43,958 nt of DNA, taken from NCBI GenBank assembly GCA_023622765.1, contig JAMNYO010000012.1, positions 1 to 43,958 of the forward strand, in the 5' to 3' direction. The notes under the pieces were generated by a model, which was given only the letters and a program-made list of their open reading frames with translations, was not told the DNA's origin and searched no databases. The stretch is from Bacteroidota bacterium. Lineage in GTDB: Bacteria > Bacteroidota > Bacteroidia > Bacteroidales > Dysgonomonadaceae. Both the position numbers and the translations under genes were made by a program. Shown one piece after another: positions 43,817 through 43,958 of the stretch (the stretch's first letter is position 1; every line of letters starts with the position of its first letter).

Positions 43817-43958
43817 TTAGTTAATTTGAAAGCTGTTGACTGCCGAGTTCGACTTGTTGCCCACCTTATCCGTTGTAACTACTTTCCAGAAGTACGTTTT
43901 GCCGCTCGTCAACGTTTGGGTGGCGGTGGTTTCGGTCTGCGAGGCTATTACACGCGTG
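43817..43958 (-). CDS. C-terminal end of a fibronectin III-like protein, partial
   Basis: The minus strand has an open frame from the window edge to a TAA at 43817-43819, giving the last 46 residues of a protein. SGKTYFWKVVTTDKVGN followed by SFQIN is the end of a fibronectin type III-like domain, common at the end of secreted Bacteroidota glycan-binding proteins. The start lies outside the window. Confidence 0.65.
   Translation of the reverse strand, partial: TRVIASQTETTATQTLTSGKTYFWKVVTTDKVGNKSNSAVNSFQIN

Overview
The window reads as chromosomal DNA of a Bacteroidota bacterium, most likely of the order Bacteroidales (a Dysgonomonadaceae-like lineage is my inference). Reasons: a full-length SprA (type IX secretion translocon) next to ruvA, an RprX/RprY-like two-component pair, single-chain L-serine ammonia-lyase, secreted outer-membrane and lipoprotein families, several TAnnTTTG promoter -7 boxes, and few Shine-Dalgarno sites.

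Layout. (1) Positions 1-8445 hold three related surface proteins in tandem on the plus strand. The first is cut by the window edge. The second and third are lipoproteins with nearly identical first ~200 residues, and all three share a leucine-rich-repeat region and a conserved C-terminal tail. The middle module differs: a papain-like cysteine peptidase in one, an HExxH metallopeptidase in the next. (2) Positions 8561-10425 carry a small outer-membrane beta-barrel protein and a secreted PIG-L/LmbE deacetylase. (3) Positions 10525-20959 are an accessory, defence-like block that becomes clearly AT-rich from about 12.2 kb. It has a DUF4062/ATP-binding protein, a remnant of a type I restriction HsdS gene, a WYL regulator, then a tight cluster of SF1 helicase, unknown winged-helix protein, PLD nuclease and stand-alone CARF protein, and finally a YaaW-like membrane protein. 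The block ends at a tRNA-Asp gene. (4) Positions 21130-25107 (minus strand) are tsaB, a LolD-like ABC ATPase, a frameshifted S9 peptidase, and an RRM protein. (5) Positions 25419-40198 are core genes: phoH, acyl-ACP thioesterase, serine ammonia-lyase, ruvA, sprA, rprX, rprY. (6) Positions 40275-43958 (minus strand) are a secreted CE1-like esterase, an aldo/keto reductase, a BNR-type secreted protein, and the 3' end of a fibronectin-like protein.

The best candidate for an undescribed system is 12210-20150. CARF domains bind cyclic oligonucleotides, and WYL domains regulate defence genes. Here they sit with a large helicase, a PLD nuclease and an unrecognised protein, but with no CRISPR array, Cas protein or cyclase in the window. 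Two further signals are non-coding. One is a 66-bp hairpin repeat, present as an array at 27622-27940 and as a single diverged copy at 9420-9485 whose stem shows a compensatory base change. The other is a TAATCGTATG start-codon context shared by four unrelated genes, with an inverted-repeat leader in two of them that could pair with the start codon.
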